The notes: a model not told the origin generated them from the sequence alone. Positions 39,133-49,013 are shown, counted from the stretch's first letter. The stretch is DNA of 64,000 nucleotides from Bacteroidota bacterium (GCA_023437305.1 JAEZGN010000021.1:124001-188000), one strand, 5' to 3'. Translations and numbers: made by a program.

Positions 39133-41985
39133 ATGGAGACCCAAAAATTTCAACACCGCCACATCGGCATCAATGCAGAAGATGAAAAAAAAATGTTGTC
39201 TAAAGTCGGCGTCAATTCGCTGGATGAACTGATAGATCAAACCATCCCTGCAAATATCAGATTGCAGAACGGTCTTAATCTGCCTGAAGCATTAAGCGAA
39301 CACGAATATGCTGAGGAAATGGCTCTAATGGCCTCGAAGAATCGTATTTGCGCATCGTACATCGGCATGGGATGGTATGATACCGTATGCCCTGCCCCTA
39401 TCTTCCGCAACGTATTCGAAAACCCGGTATGGTACACTTCATATACTCCATATCAGGCGGAGATCTCGCAGGGAAGACTCGAAGCGTTGATGAACTTCCA
39501 GACCACCGTAAGCGATCTTACGGGATTGCCTCTCTCCAACTGTTCGCTACTCGACGAAGCCACAGCCGGAGCAGAATCTGCAACAATGATGTTCAATCTC
39601 CGCACACGCGACCAGATAAAAAATAATGTAAATAAACTTTTTGTTGATAAAAATATATTCCCGCAAACCTTAGCGGTGATCAACACACGCATGGAGCCAC
39701 AGGGCATTGAGGTGGTAGTTGGCGATTATAATACTGTCGATCTTTCGGACGGATTTTTTGGTGCAATTATCCAATATCCCAATTCGAACGGGAATATTGT
39801 AGATTACAAAGCTTTCGCCGAAAAGGCACACAGCCTCGACTGCAAGGTATCTGCAGCTACAGACCTGATGGCACTTACACTGCTTGTTCCTCCCGGAGAA
39901 TGGGGTGCGGATATCGCATTCGGCAGCAGCCAACGTTTTGGTGTTCCTATGTTTTACGGAGGTCCTTCGGCAGGGTTCTTTGCAACGAAGGAGGAGTTTA
40001 AGCGCAATGTACCGGGACGTATCATCGGCGTATCGAAAGATGCCTATGGCAAACCGGCCTATCGCATGGCACTGCAAACTCGTGAACAACATATCAAACG
40101 TGAAAAAGCGACATCAAATATCTGTACGGCTCAAGCATTACTGGCCACGATGGCAGGGTTCTATGCTGTATATCACGGGCCAAAAGGCTTAAAGAACATA
40201 GCTACTCAGATACATTCGGCTACATCACTTATCGCCGACGAGCTGAAAGAATTGGGCTATACGATACTGAACGAGCAGTATTTCGACACACTCAAAATAG
40301 GTTTACCGAGCGGAGTATCGCAATACACCGTTCGTGAATTTGCCGAGATGCGTGACATCAACCTGCGCTATTACGAAGCGGGAGAAGTAGGTATCAGCAT
40401 AGACGAAACAATAACAGAGTACAAGGCGCACGAATTGCTTGCCGTATTCTCTATGGCAGCAGGACGTATGGAAGTGTTTATGATAGACGACCTTCCTGAA
40501 AAAATAACGATAAAAGACGAGTTCCTCCGTAAGAGCGAGTACCTTCAACACGAGGTGTTCAATTCTTATCATACCGAAACAGAATTGATGCGTTACATCA
40601 AACGCCTCGATAGGAAAGATATTTCTTTGGCTCATTCGATGATCTCTTTGGGGTCGTGCACCATGAAGCTGAATGCAGCGTCGGAACTTCTTCCTCTTTC
40701 GCTGGGGGGATTCCAAAACATTCACCCGCTAGCACCTAAGTCACAGACTCAAGGGTACAACGAACTGATAGAAGAGTTGGGCGAATATCTGAAAGAGATC
40801 ACAGGTTTTGCCGGCGTAAGCTTCCAGCCTAATTCGGGTGCAGCAGGAGAATATGCAGGATTGATGACAATCCGCAAATATTTGGAAAGCATCGGACAAG
40901 GGCATCGCAATATTATCCTTATCCCGGCATCGGCACACGGTACAAATCCGGCATCGGCAATTCAGGCTGGATACGAAACCGTGACGATAGAGTGCGACAG
41001 CCACGGAAATATAGCATTAGATGACTTGCAAGCAAAGGCAGATCAGCATAAAGACAATCTGGCGGGATGTATGATCACCTATCCGTCTACTCATGGTATC
41101 TTCGAAAAAGAGATCAGAGAGATGTGCAAGATTGTACACGAAAAAGGCGGACAGGTATATATGGACGGAGCAAATATGAACGCACAGGTAGGACTTACCA
41201 ATCCGGGCTTTATCGGAGCCGATGTTTGTCACCTGAACCTGCATAAAACATTTGCCATTCCTCACGGTGGAGGCGGCCCGGGCGAAGGCCCTATCTGCGT
41301 TGCAGAACACCTTATTCCATTCCTACCTCATCATCCCGAAGTAGACGGCAGCACTGTAAATACGGTAGCATCGGCACCATACGGAAGCGCAGGAATATTG
41401 CCTATTACTTACGGTTATATCCGCATGATGGGTGGAGAGGGCTTGACTCGTGCCACAAAAATTGCTATATTGAATGCCAATTATCTGGCAGAATGCCTCA
41501 AAGATACCTATGGCATAGTGTACAGAGGTACAACAGGCAGAGTAGGTCACGAGCTTATTCTTGAATGCCGCAAGTTGAAAGAAACATCAGGTATCACAGA
41601 ATCGGATATCGCAAAACGATTGATGGATTATGGTTACCATGCCCCTACTCTTTCGTTCCCTGTGCATGGCACATTGATGATAGAGCCTACCGAAAGCGAA
41701 AGCCTGTCGGAGCTAAACCGATTTGTGGATACAATGAACCAGATATGGGAAGAAATCAAGGAGGTAGAAAACGGAACATACTCGAAAGAAGACAATGTTC
41801 TTGTGAATGCACCTCACCCCGAATATGAAGTATGTGCCGACGAATGGAAACATGCTTATCCTCGCTCTAAGGCTGCTTATCCGCTCGAATTTGTAAAACA
41901 AAACAAATTCTGGATCAACGTGGCACGCGTAGATAATGCTTATGGTGACAGAAATTTGGTAACATGTCTTTGCGACATGGGATAA
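39133..41985 (+). CDS. gcvP: Glycine dehydrogenase (decarboxylating), P-protein, fused form
   Basis: 950 residues, the fused alpha-beta P-protein. With the H, T and L proteins it cleaves glycine to CO2, ammonia and methylene-THF. The N-terminal half starts QHRHIGINAEDEKKMLSKVG and contains YTPYQAEISQGRLEALMNFQ; the C-terminal half has the PLP lysine (about 705) in HLNLHKTFAIPHGGGGPG and the typical HSMISLGSCTMKLNAASELL. It is complete. gcvT and gcvH are not next to it, and no glycine riboswitch is seen. Confidence 0.97.
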   Translation: METQKFQHRHIGINAEDEKKMLSKVGVNSLDELIDQTIPANIRLQNGLNLPEALSEHEYAEEMALMASKNRICASYIGMGWYDTVCPAPIFRNVFENPVWYTSYTPYQAEISQGRLEALMNFQTTVSDLTGLPLSNCSLLDEATAGAESATMMFNLRTRDQIKNNVNKLFVDKNIFPQTLAVINTRMEPQGIEVVVGDYNTVDLSDGFFGAIIQYPNSNGNIVDYKAFAEKAHSLDCKVSAATDLMALTLLVPPGEWGADIAFGSSQRFGVPMFYGGPSAGFFATKEEFKRNVPGRIIGVSKDAYGKPAYRMALQTREQHIKREKATSNICTAQALLATMAGFYAVYHGPKGLKNIATQIHSATSLIADELKELGYTILNEQYFDTLKIGLPSGVSQYTVREFAEMRDINLRYYEAGEVGISIDETITEYKAHELLAVFSMAAGRMEVFMIDDLPEKITIKDEFLRKSEYLQHEVFNSYHTETELMRYIKRLDRKDISLAHSMISLGSCTMKLNAASELLPLSLGGFQNIHPLAPKSQTQGYNELIEELGEYLKEITGFAGVSFQPNSGAAGEYAGLMTIRKYLESIGQGHRNIILIPASAHGTNPASAIQAGYETVTIECDSHGNIALDDLQAKADQHKDNLAGCMITYPSTHGIFEKEIREMCKIVHEKGGQVYMDGANMNAQVGLTNPGFIGADVCHLNLHKTFAIPHGGGGPGEGPICVAEHLIPFLPHHPEVDGSTVNTVASAPYGSAGILPITYGYIRMMGGEGLTRATKIAILNANYLAECLKDTYGIVYRGTTGRVGHELILECRKLKETSGITESDIAKRLMDYGYHAPTLSFPVHGTLMIEPTESESLSELNRFVDTMNQIWEEIKEVENGTYSKEDNVLVNAPHPEYEVCADEWKHAYPRSKAAYPLEFVKQNKFWINVARVDNAYGDRNLVTCLCDMG

Positions 41986-42029
41986 AAGATATTTTGAGAT
42001 ATTTGATATAATGGTTGCTGTATAGAATC

Positions 42030-42105
42030 TTGTCATACTGAGTGAAACGAAGTATCTCTTTTGATTATGAGTCATGAGATGCTTCTCTATCGCTGAGCAT
42101 GACAA
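42030..42105. repeat. Palindromic repeat family, copy 10
   Basis: Left arm TTGTCATACTGAGTGAAACG then AAGTATCTC; right arm GAGATGCTTCTCTATCGCTG then AGCATGACAA. It starts 45 bases after the gcvP stop codon. Confidence 0.85.
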
Positions 42106-42203
42106 AGAAGAGAATATATCTTATCAGCTACTAAAAAAGTATTATTATTTTTAAACTTTATAAATAAACATCTGTTTTATAACAGAGTACTAAACTTAGA
42201 ACT

Positions 42204-42533
42204 ATGAATGCGAAAATTTTTGTAATCTCTTTTATATTGATGCTTAGTGCGGGTTTTACACTAAATGCACAAGATAAGAAAGGGTTGAAGAGTGACAAAG
42301 AAACAGTAGTTTTCAATGTTTCGATGACTTGCGAAAACTGCCAGAAGCGTATCGAAAAGAATATTGCTTTTGAAAAAGGGGTAACCGATATGAAGGTAAA
42401 CCTTGATAACAAAACGGTGACTATAGAATTTAAAAATAACCAAACATCTGTCGACAAACTGAAGGCAGCTATCGAAAAGCTGGGATATGAAGTAGCAGTG
42501 AAGACGGATAACAAAACAGAAGCAAAGAAATGA
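42204..42533 (+). CDS. Exported heavy-metal-associated (HMA) domain protein
   Basis: 109 residues with a signal peptide (FVISFILMLSAGFTLNAQD). The mature part is one HMA domain: the metal motif MTCENCQKRIEKNI gives Cys-x-x-Cys at about residues 51-54, and the ferredoxin-like fold follows (GVTDMKVNLDNKTVTIEF, KAAIEKLGYEV). HMA domains carry Cu(I), or Zn/Hg in some. As a soluble periplasmic metallochaperone it would pass metal to a pump or sensor; no P-type ATPase is in the window. Its stop overlaps the start of the NlpE-like gene (ATGA), which suggests the two work together. Confidence 0.9.
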   Translation: MNAKIFVISFILMLSAGFTLNAQDKKGLKSDKETVVFNVSMTCENCQKRIEKNIAFEKGVTDMKVNLDNKTVTIEFKNNQTSVDKLKAAIEKLGYEVAVKTDNKTEAKK

Positions 42534-42964
42534 AAAAGTTATTAACAGCCATTGCAGTGGTGGGACTAATGTACAGTTGCGGAGGCAGTTCCCAAAAGCC
42601 ACAGGAAGAACCAAAAGCCGACAGCACACTGATAGCTGATACGCACAATGCAAAAACCTCGCTAGACTATATGGGCTCTTACACAGGTAAGCTCCCTACA
42701 GCCAGCGGAGAAGGTATGAATGTAACGATTGAGCTGGGTGACAGCACCTTCGTTAAAAAGACTCAATATGTAGGAAAGAAAGAAACTTTTGAGGAAAAAG
42801 GCAAGTATAGCTGGAACAACGAAGGTAATACAGTGATTCTGGAAGGAGTAAAGGATGCTCCGAGCAAATATTTTGTTGGTGAAAACACGTTGACCCAATT
42901 GGATATGGAGGGTAACAAAATAACAGGAGATCTGGCAGACCAATATATACTGAAAAAACAGTAA
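42530..42964 (+). CDS. NlpE-like lipoprotein
   Basis: 144 residues. Lipoprotein signal MKKLLTAIAVVGLMYSC with Cys17. The mature part matches the N-terminal domain of NlpE (YMGSYTGKLPTASGEGMNVTIEL, then GKYSWNNEGNTVILEG): an eight-strand barrel linked to copper tolerance and Cpx signalling in E. coli. The usual CxxC of this domain (PCADC after the first strand) is replaced by LPTASGEG, so it has no thiol pair. Translational overlap with the HMA gene supports a metal-related role. A terminator follows. Confidence 0.88.
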   Translation: MKKLLTAIAVVGLMYSCGGSSQKPQEEPKADSTLIADTHNAKTSLDYMGSYTGKLPTASGEGMNVTIELGDSTFVKKTQYVGKKETFEEKGKYSWNNEGNTVILEGVKDAPSKYFVGENTLTQLDMEGNKITGDLADQYILKKQ

Positions 42965-42981
42965 TGTAAATATTAGAATAG

Positions 42982-43016
42982 AAAAGCCTCTTGGAAGTTT
43001 TCAAGAGGCTTTTTTC
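42982..43016. terminator. Terminator after the NlpE-like gene
   Basis: AAAAGCCTCTTG and CAAGAGGCTTTT form a perfect 12-base stem with an 8-base loop; six T residues follow CAAGAGGC on the plus strand. It may also serve the convergent SusD gene. Confidence 0.9.
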
Positions 43017-43047
43017 GTTATGATTCGGCTTAATACCAATCTAATCT

Positions 43048-44868
43048 TTATTCGATATAAGTATCTCTATAGTAAGATTCTGACGGATTCTTTACCCAGA
43101 AAACAGGAGTTACATAATTATCCTGACTTTGTACAGCAGGGTAATGTTCCGGATTTTTGGCAGGTTCATCGGGGTGATACTTTATTCTTTCTATCATTGG
43201 CTTAGCCATTTTTACGTCACGCGTTGTGATTGGCTCCAACTTCGGACGGCGTGTACGACGCAACTCAGCAAATAGTTCGTAAGTACCCATCACGTTAAGA
43301 TGAATATACTTTTGCTGCATTATTATTTCCAACTTATCAGGAGCTGAATTATACTGATTTTTAAGAAAGTTAGCATAAGTATTTATGTCACCCGCCGACG
43401 GTTTTGCCGGTTTTGCCATACTTATATCTGTATTTGGATACAGGTATCTGGTACTCATATCAAAAGGAGAATAAGTTTGTATCTTATACCAGAAATCTGT
43501 AGAGTGAATAAGAGCATCCGAAATATAGTCTGCAGCAGATTTTGGAGTAGTACCCAGTCCTTTGAGATTTACTTCGGCTAAGAATAAATCGACTTCAGCA
43601 AGAGACATCATATACACAGGGTATTCGTTGAGTATATACGTTACATTATTATACGCCGAAATACAATTGATGGTCATTCCCACATCGGGATTTAAAGCCC
43701 CCATACCAAATTGTTGCATGTACATTTTCAGACCGAGCCATTGTCTGTCTGAAGCCCATACCGGTCTTTCTGAGTCAGGCTGCTCCACAATCTTTTTGTA
43801 TGTCGGGTTATTATACTCATAGTTACGATCCATGCGCACCCCCCTATAGTCTCCAAAACGAGTAGGCAAGGCTATAACAGGCAGGCGAGGATCATCTGTT
43901 CCCTGCTCATAGAAGGTAGTGCCATAATTCATTCTTTTCATAATAACATTAGGAATCTGGAATGAATGCCAGTATGTATCTCTAATACCTCTCACCCAGG
44001 TGATACCTGTGTTTGCCTGAGTGTCTTTATACTGACTATATGGCAAATTCCATATAAGATCTTCTTTGGGAAAGTTGTTTTTAGCCAATAGATCTTGGAT
44101 ATGCTCTTTTGCTACAGTTTCATTCACCCCTGAAATGCGCACAGCAAATTTCAGCCGTATAGAGTTGGCCCATTGTATCCATTTCTGAATATCTCCGCCA
44201 AACACTATATCTTGTTTGGCAAAGGCTGCTTTATCCGTTTCAGACAATACGTCATAGTTTGCTTGCAAGTTATCCGATAATGATTTTATATTATCGAGAC
44301 ATGTAACATAAATGGATTCGGGATCGTCGTATTTTGTAAAAAGCACCCCCTCATATCCTCGTACCGCATCTGTATAAGGAAAGCTATTATATAAGTCTAC
44401 CATTCTTAAAAAGCAGAAGTCTTTCGTTATGGTCATCAGATCATAATATAGCTGATTTTGCTTCCTGAAATCATCGCTACCTTGCTCCATCATCACTTTG
44501 AGAACACCCCACGGACGAAGTTTCTCCAACACATCGTACATTTTCTTGTTAACTTGTGCATCCGAAAAAGCACCGCTACCATCAGTCTTATCCCAGTCTA
44601 CCCAATCTTCATCCCAATATTCATTCATAGGAAAAGTAGTTATCTGAGTAAATTTTGGTATACAATAGAAATTCAGATAATACCACTCTCCGTAAGACTC
44701 CACAAAAACTGTCCACTCATATATCATCTTAGCAAACATACCCCTTACTTTTACATTTTCAGGAGCTTCATATTTTTCGGGATCAAAAAACTGATCTTCC
44801 AGCTGATCTTGACATCCGGAAATAACAAATCCGAATACAAGAAATATTGATATTATTATTTTTTTCAT
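43048..44868 (-). CDS. SusD/RagB-family outer membrane lipoprotein (SusD-like_2 type)
   Basis: 606 residues from the ATG at 44868, which puts the lipoprotein signal (MKKIIISIFLVFGFVISGC, Cys19) at the N-terminus; a second ATG eight codons upstream (44892, three bases after the SusC stop) is also possible. SusD proteins sit on the SusC barrel as a lid and bind the nutrient. The layout fits the nutrient-binding SusD-like_2 branch: an N-terminal helical TPR scaffold (YYDLMTITKDFCFLRMVDLY, NSFPYTDAVRGYEGVLFTKY), WIQWANSIRLKFAVRISG, and the C-terminal ELFAELRRTRRPKLEPI. It forms one transcript with the SusC gene upstream. The substrate is unknown. Confidence 0.94.
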   Translation of the reverse strand: MKKIIISIFLVFGFVISGCQDQLEDQFFDPEKYEAPENVKVRGMFAKMIYEWTVFVESYGEWYYLNFYCIPKFTQITTFPMNEYWDEDWVDWDKTDGSGAFSDAQVNKKMYDVLEKLRPWGVLKVMMEQGSDDFRKQNQLYYDLMTITKDFCFLRMVDLYNSFPYTDAVRGYEGVLFTKYDDPESIYVTCLDNIKSLSDNLQANYDVLSETDKAAFAKQDIVFGGDIQKWIQWANSIRLKFAVRISGVNETVAKEHIQDLLAKNNFPKEDLIWNLPYSQYKDTQANTGITWVRGIRDTYWHSFQIPNVIMKRMNYGTTFYEQGTDDPRLPVIALPTRFGDYRGVRMDRNYEYNNPTYKKIVEQPDSERPVWASDRQWLGLKMYMQQFGMGALNPDVGMTINCISAYNNVTYILNEYPVYMMSLAEVDLFLAEVNLKGLGTTPKSAADYISDALIHSTDFWYKIQTYSPFDMSTRYLYPNTDISMAKPAKPSAGDINTYANFLKNQYNSAPDKLEIIMQQKYIHLNVMGTYELFAELRRTRRPKLEPITTRDVKMAKPMIERIKYHPDEPAKNPEHYPAVQSQDNYVTPVFWVKNPSESYYRDTYIE

Positions 44869-44895
44869 ATCCTTTTTTTTTACAAGTTTCATTAT

Positions 44896-47800
44896 CTAAA
44901 AACTAACATTTATCCCAAATCCCCATGTCCTGTAAGAAGGGAAAATAGAATATTCGACAACAGAGTTTGTTCCTTGTACCGACTCTGAGTCGATATTCTT
45001 AATCGATTTGTACAAATAACACAGATTTCTGGCAGTCAGAGAAAATGTAACCTTCTGTAGTTTTATACTTTCCGAAATTTTCTTCGGAAGCGTATAAAGA
45101 AGGGCAACTTCACGTAGTTTGATATAGTTATTTTTGTAAATAAAATCGGGCTGCAAGTAGGAATTGTCATTATCATGCCACAACTGCCTCCAATAGTCGG
45201 CAACCGACACTATCTGATCATTCTTTACATATTCCCCATTCACTAATTTTACTCCGGGTAAGATTATTCCGTCATGGTATATCCTCTCCCCATTTGGTGT
45301 TGGTTTATTGTGCTCCCAAGGAACGGTTACTTTTGCATCATTCACATAATAAGCAAGTCCTCCTCGAGCTTCATCTCTGTTTTTAAGAGTCTCTTTTGTA
45401 CTACCCGAAGCCAACAGGTAATAGTTTGATTGAGATATAATGCGTCCCCCAAAGCTATAGTCAAACCCGACACGCACACTAAAGTTTTTGTAATAGAAGT
45501 CTGTAGAAAAACCTCCTATCAGATCGGGAGTTGAATTGCCAACAATCATAGTCTTGTCCGGATCTATGCTATACAATCCATTACTCCCTATGATTCTATT
45601 TCCTTTTTCATCCCTACGATAGTCATGAGCGACTATCTGTCCTATTCTCTCGCCCTCGTATGCCATTACTTTCCATCCCTGTCTGCCGGGATCGATGGCA
45701 ATCTGCGTAAGACCCGGATATAGTTTTTTTACTTTCGAGAATTGATTTGCTAGATTTAATGTCACGTCCCAGCGATATCTATTCTTTTTGTCTGCCAGGA
45801 TAGCTCCTTTTAACACCAGCTCATATCCCCAGTTTTTTACTTCACCGGCATTCAATTTGATTCCTTTAAACCCTGTAGTAGAAGTCAATGGGACAGACAT
45901 TATCTGGTCGTATACACTACCTGTATAGTAAGAAAAGTCGATTTGCAGGCGTTGTTGATCAAAGAAGCGTGCATCTATTCCTATTTCATATTCTCTTTTT
46001 CTTTCGGGTTTCAAGACCCCGGAGAAAAGACTTTCGGGCACTTCTACAGACTGAGAAGGGCCTGGCGATCCGGAAATTACGTTCATATTAAATATATTAT
46101 TTGCGAAATAACGGTTGGCCGGTGCTCCTACATCAGCCCAACTCATTCTCAGATTTCCATAAGTCAATGGATTCCACTTGACATTTTCACTAAAATTCCA
46201 GTTAAATGAAATGCCGGGATAGAAGTATGAGTTGTTTTGACGCGGAAGAGTCGAAGCCCAGTCGTTACGAGCATTAAACTCTAAATAATATTTATCGTCC
46301 CAAGAGAATGTAGCCTGCCCAAACATACTATATTTACTCTCCTGATAACGGGCATGGCCTAAGACCTTATCTTTTTCGTTAAAAGAAGGAAATTCTGAAG
46401 AATTTTCAATAGAATACCAACCCGGATTGATAAAGTTTCCGAGTGTAGCAACATAGATATTATATCCTTTTTGATTCTTAAATTCTCCTCCAACAAAAGA
46501 AAGAACACGAAGCCTGTCATTTACAAAAGCTTTCTCAAAGTTGACAAGTCCCTGTAAATTATAGTTTTGGTTCTGATCTGTATCAAACCTATATTTACCT
46601 CCTTCTAATGTTCCATCATCATTGACAGCTGTTTCTTTGTCTTTTCGTGTATAGTCTGTCTGTGTGAAATCAACACCGGCTAAAGTAATCACTTTAACAA
46701 GTGGATGCACCTGAAATGTTCCTCTGATGGAAGATACTAAGTGTGTTTTTGAGTCCAGATTCTTATTTTGGTTTTGCTGCCATAAAAAATTGGCTAGCCG
46801 AGTAGCATATGCAGGCTTTGCCCAAGATGCAAACTCGAGACTCCTGTAGCCATCTTTATCCAAATAGTTGTTTGCCACAGTCTGATAATCATTATCTCGT
46901 GGATTAGCAACACTCATCAGCTGTTGTATATTAGGATAACGATTTTGCGTTCTGATCTTATAAAAATTGGAGTTGACCTCTATTGTAGTCAGCTGAGACA
47001 TTTGCATCCTTCCCGAAAAACTAAAAGTATGCTTTTGCTGAGTGTGATTTGTCAACAAACCTGCAAAATTGTAATTGGTATAAGCTATGCGCATATTCCC
47101 TTTTTCATTACCTCCGGCTAAAGCTACATTAATCGCATCGGTACTGCCTGTTCTAAAGATATCTTTATAATTGTCAGGATAAGCTACATATTTTCTTTTC
47201 GATCCGTCCCAATATTCAACATCGCGCCCATCAAATTTTGTACCCCAATTATAAGCACTGCCCACTATTTTATTGCTGTTATCATCCAGAGCATAAATAC
47301 TTGATCCTGCGCCATATTCATTCTGATAATCTATATAAGAAACGGGTTCTTCCCACGTATGTTTATAGTCCAAAGTGACACCTAATCCTCGCGTACCTGT
47401 ACCTTTCTTGGTTGTAATAAGGACAACCCCATTGGCTCCCTCGCTACCATACAGTACTGAGGCCTTTGCTCCTTTAAGGATTTCCATAGACTCTATATCC
47501 TCGGGATTGATATCATTAATTCCTGCACCATAGTCAAACGAATTGAAAGGATCCCATCCTCTTGATGTCATAGAAGATTCACGGTCGTAGATCGGCACCC
47601 CATCTACCACAAACAATGGTCTTGTACTAGAATCGGAGTCTAAGCGCGCTGCACCTCGAATTTTGATGTTAATACCACCTGTTGGCCCCGAAGAACTGGC
47701 AGAAATACCTACTCCCGAAGCTTTGCCATACAATGCCGATAATGGATTAGTAGTAACACCCGCCATTGTTAAATCAGAACCTTTTACGGCACTTACAGCA

Positions 47801-48216
47801 TACCCCAACGACTTTTTCTCTCGTTCGATACCTAAGGCAGTAACAACAACCTCATCCAACGCCCTAACATCAGACTCTAAAGTAATATCGAGAGACTCTT
47901 GTCCTGTATACTTTATCTCCTGAGTAACGTATCCAACACTGGACACAACGATTGTGGCTCCCTCCGAAACATTATTTAATGTGAAAAGTCCATCCAGATC
48001 AGTCATTGCTCCAGTAGTAGTTCCTTTTATGGAAACTGTGACACCAACTACCGGACCTTCGGCATCTTTTACGGTTCCGGTAAGCCTCTTTTGCTGTTGC
48101 ACATCGTCCGTTCCAAAATCAGAAGAATTGGAATTCACTGATGCAAACGCCATTCCACCGATACAAAATACCAGCAGAAGCAACGTACAATAGAATTTCT
48201 TCTTAATTGTGTGCAT
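44896..48216 (-). CDS. SusC/RagA-family TonB-dependent outer membrane receptor
   Basis: 1106 residues, full length. Signal peptide (FYCTLLLLVFCIGGMAFAS), carboxypeptidase-regulatory domain (RLTGTVKDAEGPVVGVTVSI), TonB-box region (DEVVVTALGIEREKKSLGYA), plug with PLFVVDGVPIYD and SMEILKGAKASVLYGSEGAN then GVVLITTKKG, and a 22-strand barrel ending in the aromatic RTWGFGINVSF. No STN domain, so it is not tied to an ECF sigma/FecR pair. It imports a large nutrient, probably oligosaccharide or peptide, with the SusD that follows three bases later. No glycosidase or regulator is adjacent. Confidence 0.96.
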   Translation of the reverse strand: MHTIKKKFYCTLLLLVFCIGGMAFASVNSNSSDFGTDDVQQQKRLTGTVKDAEGPVVGVTVSIKGTTTGAMTDLDGLFTLNNVSEGATIVVSSVGYVTQEIKYTGQESLDITLESDVRALDEVVVTALGIEREKKSLGYAVSAVKGSDLTMAGVTTNPLSALYGKASGVGISASSSGPTGGINIKIRGAARLDSDSSTRPLFVVDGVPIYDRESSMTSRGWDPFNSFDYGAGINDINPEDIESMEILKGAKASVLYGSEGANGVVLITTKKGTGTRGLGVTLDYKHTWEEPVSYIDYQNEYGAGSSIYALDDNSNKIVGSAYNWGTKFDGRDVEYWDGSKRKYVAYPDNYKDIFRTGSTDAINVALAGGNEKGNMRIAYTNYNFAGLLTNHTQQKHTFSFSGRMQMSQLTTIEVNSNFYKIRTQNRYPNIQQLMSVANPRDNDYQTVANNYLDKDGYRSLEFASWAKPAYATRLANFLWQQNQNKNLDSKTHLVSSIRGTFQVHPLVKVITLAGVDFTQTDYTRKDKETAVNDDGTLEGGKYRFDTDQNQNYNLQGLVNFEKAFVNDRLRVLSFVGGEFKNQKGYNIYVATLGNFINPGWYSIENSSEFPSFNEKDKVLGHARYQESKYSMFGQATFSWDDKYYLEFNARNDWASTLPRQNNSYFYPGISFNWNFSENVKWNPLTYGNLRMSWADVGAPANRYFANNIFNMNVISGSPGPSQSVEVPESLFSGVLKPERKREYEIGIDARFFDQQRLQIDFSYYTGSVYDQIMSVPLTSTTGFKGIKLNAGEVKNWGYELVLKGAILADKKNRYRWDVTLNLANQFSKVKKLYPGLTQIAIDPGRQGWKVMAYEGERIGQIVAHDYRRDEKGNRIIGSNGLYSIDPDKTMIVGNSTPDLIGGFSTDFYYKNFSVRVGFDYSFGGRIISQSNYYLLASGSTKETLKNRDEARGGLAYYVNDAKVTVPWEHNKPTPNGERIYHDGIILPGVKLVNGEYVKNDQIVSVADYWRQLWHDNDNSYLQPDFIYKNNYIKLREVALLYTLPKKISESIKLQKVTFSLTARNLCYLYKSIKNIDSESVQGTNSVVEYSIFPSYRTWGFGINVSF

Positions 48217-48830
48217 AATTAATAGATTTAAAGATTAATAGTAATTTTGTTGTGCTTTTTTAATATTGAAAGATTATAGGTTAAAAGCACAGACTTGAAT
48301 AGTTAATAGGTCTTCAAATAGAAAAGTTTATAGTAGTAAACCTTCCTCCCCCCCTTGTACATTGATACAAGAGCTCATTGTTACAACATCTCTAGAATAC
48401 AAGTCAATGTATCTTATGATGGTCAATTATATTAGTTTTTTTGGTTAGAATATGTAAAAGTCCCCTTACCTGCCTTTAGCAGCTAATTATATGTTGTATA
48501 GTAATTATAGTTAAGAGCAGCACTATTATATATAGCAGCAAGTACTAAACTTGAAAAAAGAAAACGACAGAAGGTAAATTATAGATGCAAAGTTGTTTAA
48601 TCTGTAGTCTATCTTTATAAAGAACATTGAATAATAAGGATTATTTTTTCATAGCATTGACGTTTAGTAAATGTAATTGTAGAGTTTTTAAAATACAAAT
48701 CATTAAACGGATCCATGTAGTACAATAATAGCAATAATTATCCAATCCTCGGCAAAGAAAATAGTTAATTATTTCATTTTATACACTTTAAGTGTATTTT
48801 CTGTTAATAAAATCAATCTTATATAAATAA
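48217..48830. other. Intergenic stretch upstream of a SusC gene
   Basis: 614 bases, AT-rich, no gene seen. It contains a bulged stem (GTGCTTTTTTAA/TTAAAAGCAC, 48252-48292), a run of seven C residues at 48348-48354 that is unusual for such DNA, CTTGTA/TACAAG, and near its far end the 17-base palindrome ATACACTT-T-AAGTGTAT (48781-48797), which could be an operator. A minus-strand CAACTTTG at 48588-48595 is one mismatch from the -7 consensus and would give a leader of about 370 bases. Confidence 0.4.
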
Positions 48831-48865
48831 AAAATATTTCCGAGCATAAGACTCGGAAATATTTT
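48831..48865. terminator. Perfect hairpin, terminator-like
   Basis: AAAATATTTCCGAG and CTCGGAAATATTTT pair over 14 bases with a 7-base loop. On the minus strand the stem is followed by two further T residues, then ATTTATATAAG. It lies 148 bases beyond the terminator of the second SusC/SusD pair, so it must end some other transcript, possibly one carrying the 23-codon frame at 48882-48953. Confidence 0.7.
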
Positions 48866-48881
48866 ATTGGAATAGATATGT

Positions 48882-48953
48882 TTACTTAGCCTGATAATAT
48901 GAAGCATAGTGCAAATTACATCTTCCCTTACTTGAAAAACAAACAAAACGCAT
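48882..48953 (-). CDS. Possible 23-residue peptide between two hairpins
   Basis: A short frame ATG...TAA on the minus strand encodes a peptide beginning MRFVCFSSKGRCNLHYAS and ending in a Tyr-Tyr-Gln-Ala-Lys tail. It ends 17 bases before the hairpin at 48831-48865 and starts 60 bases after the terminator at 49014-49044, so the space is bounded by two perfect stem-loops. AAGGGT precedes the start. It contains two Cys and four aromatic residues in a row of charged sequence. I do not recognise it, and such a short frame can arise by chance. Confidence 0.25.
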   Translation of the reverse strand: MRFVCFSSKGRCNLHYASYYQAK

Positions 48954-49013
48954 ACCCTTATATATTCAAGAAGCTTTCCATTCTCATTTCAGGAACCAAT
49001 ACTTATATAAAAA

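Noticed and set aside
41986..42203. Glycine riboswitch near gcvP
   Set aside because: Neither the 17-base spacer before gcvP nor the region after it shows the tandem glycine aptamer pattern; the downstream structure is repeat copy 10.
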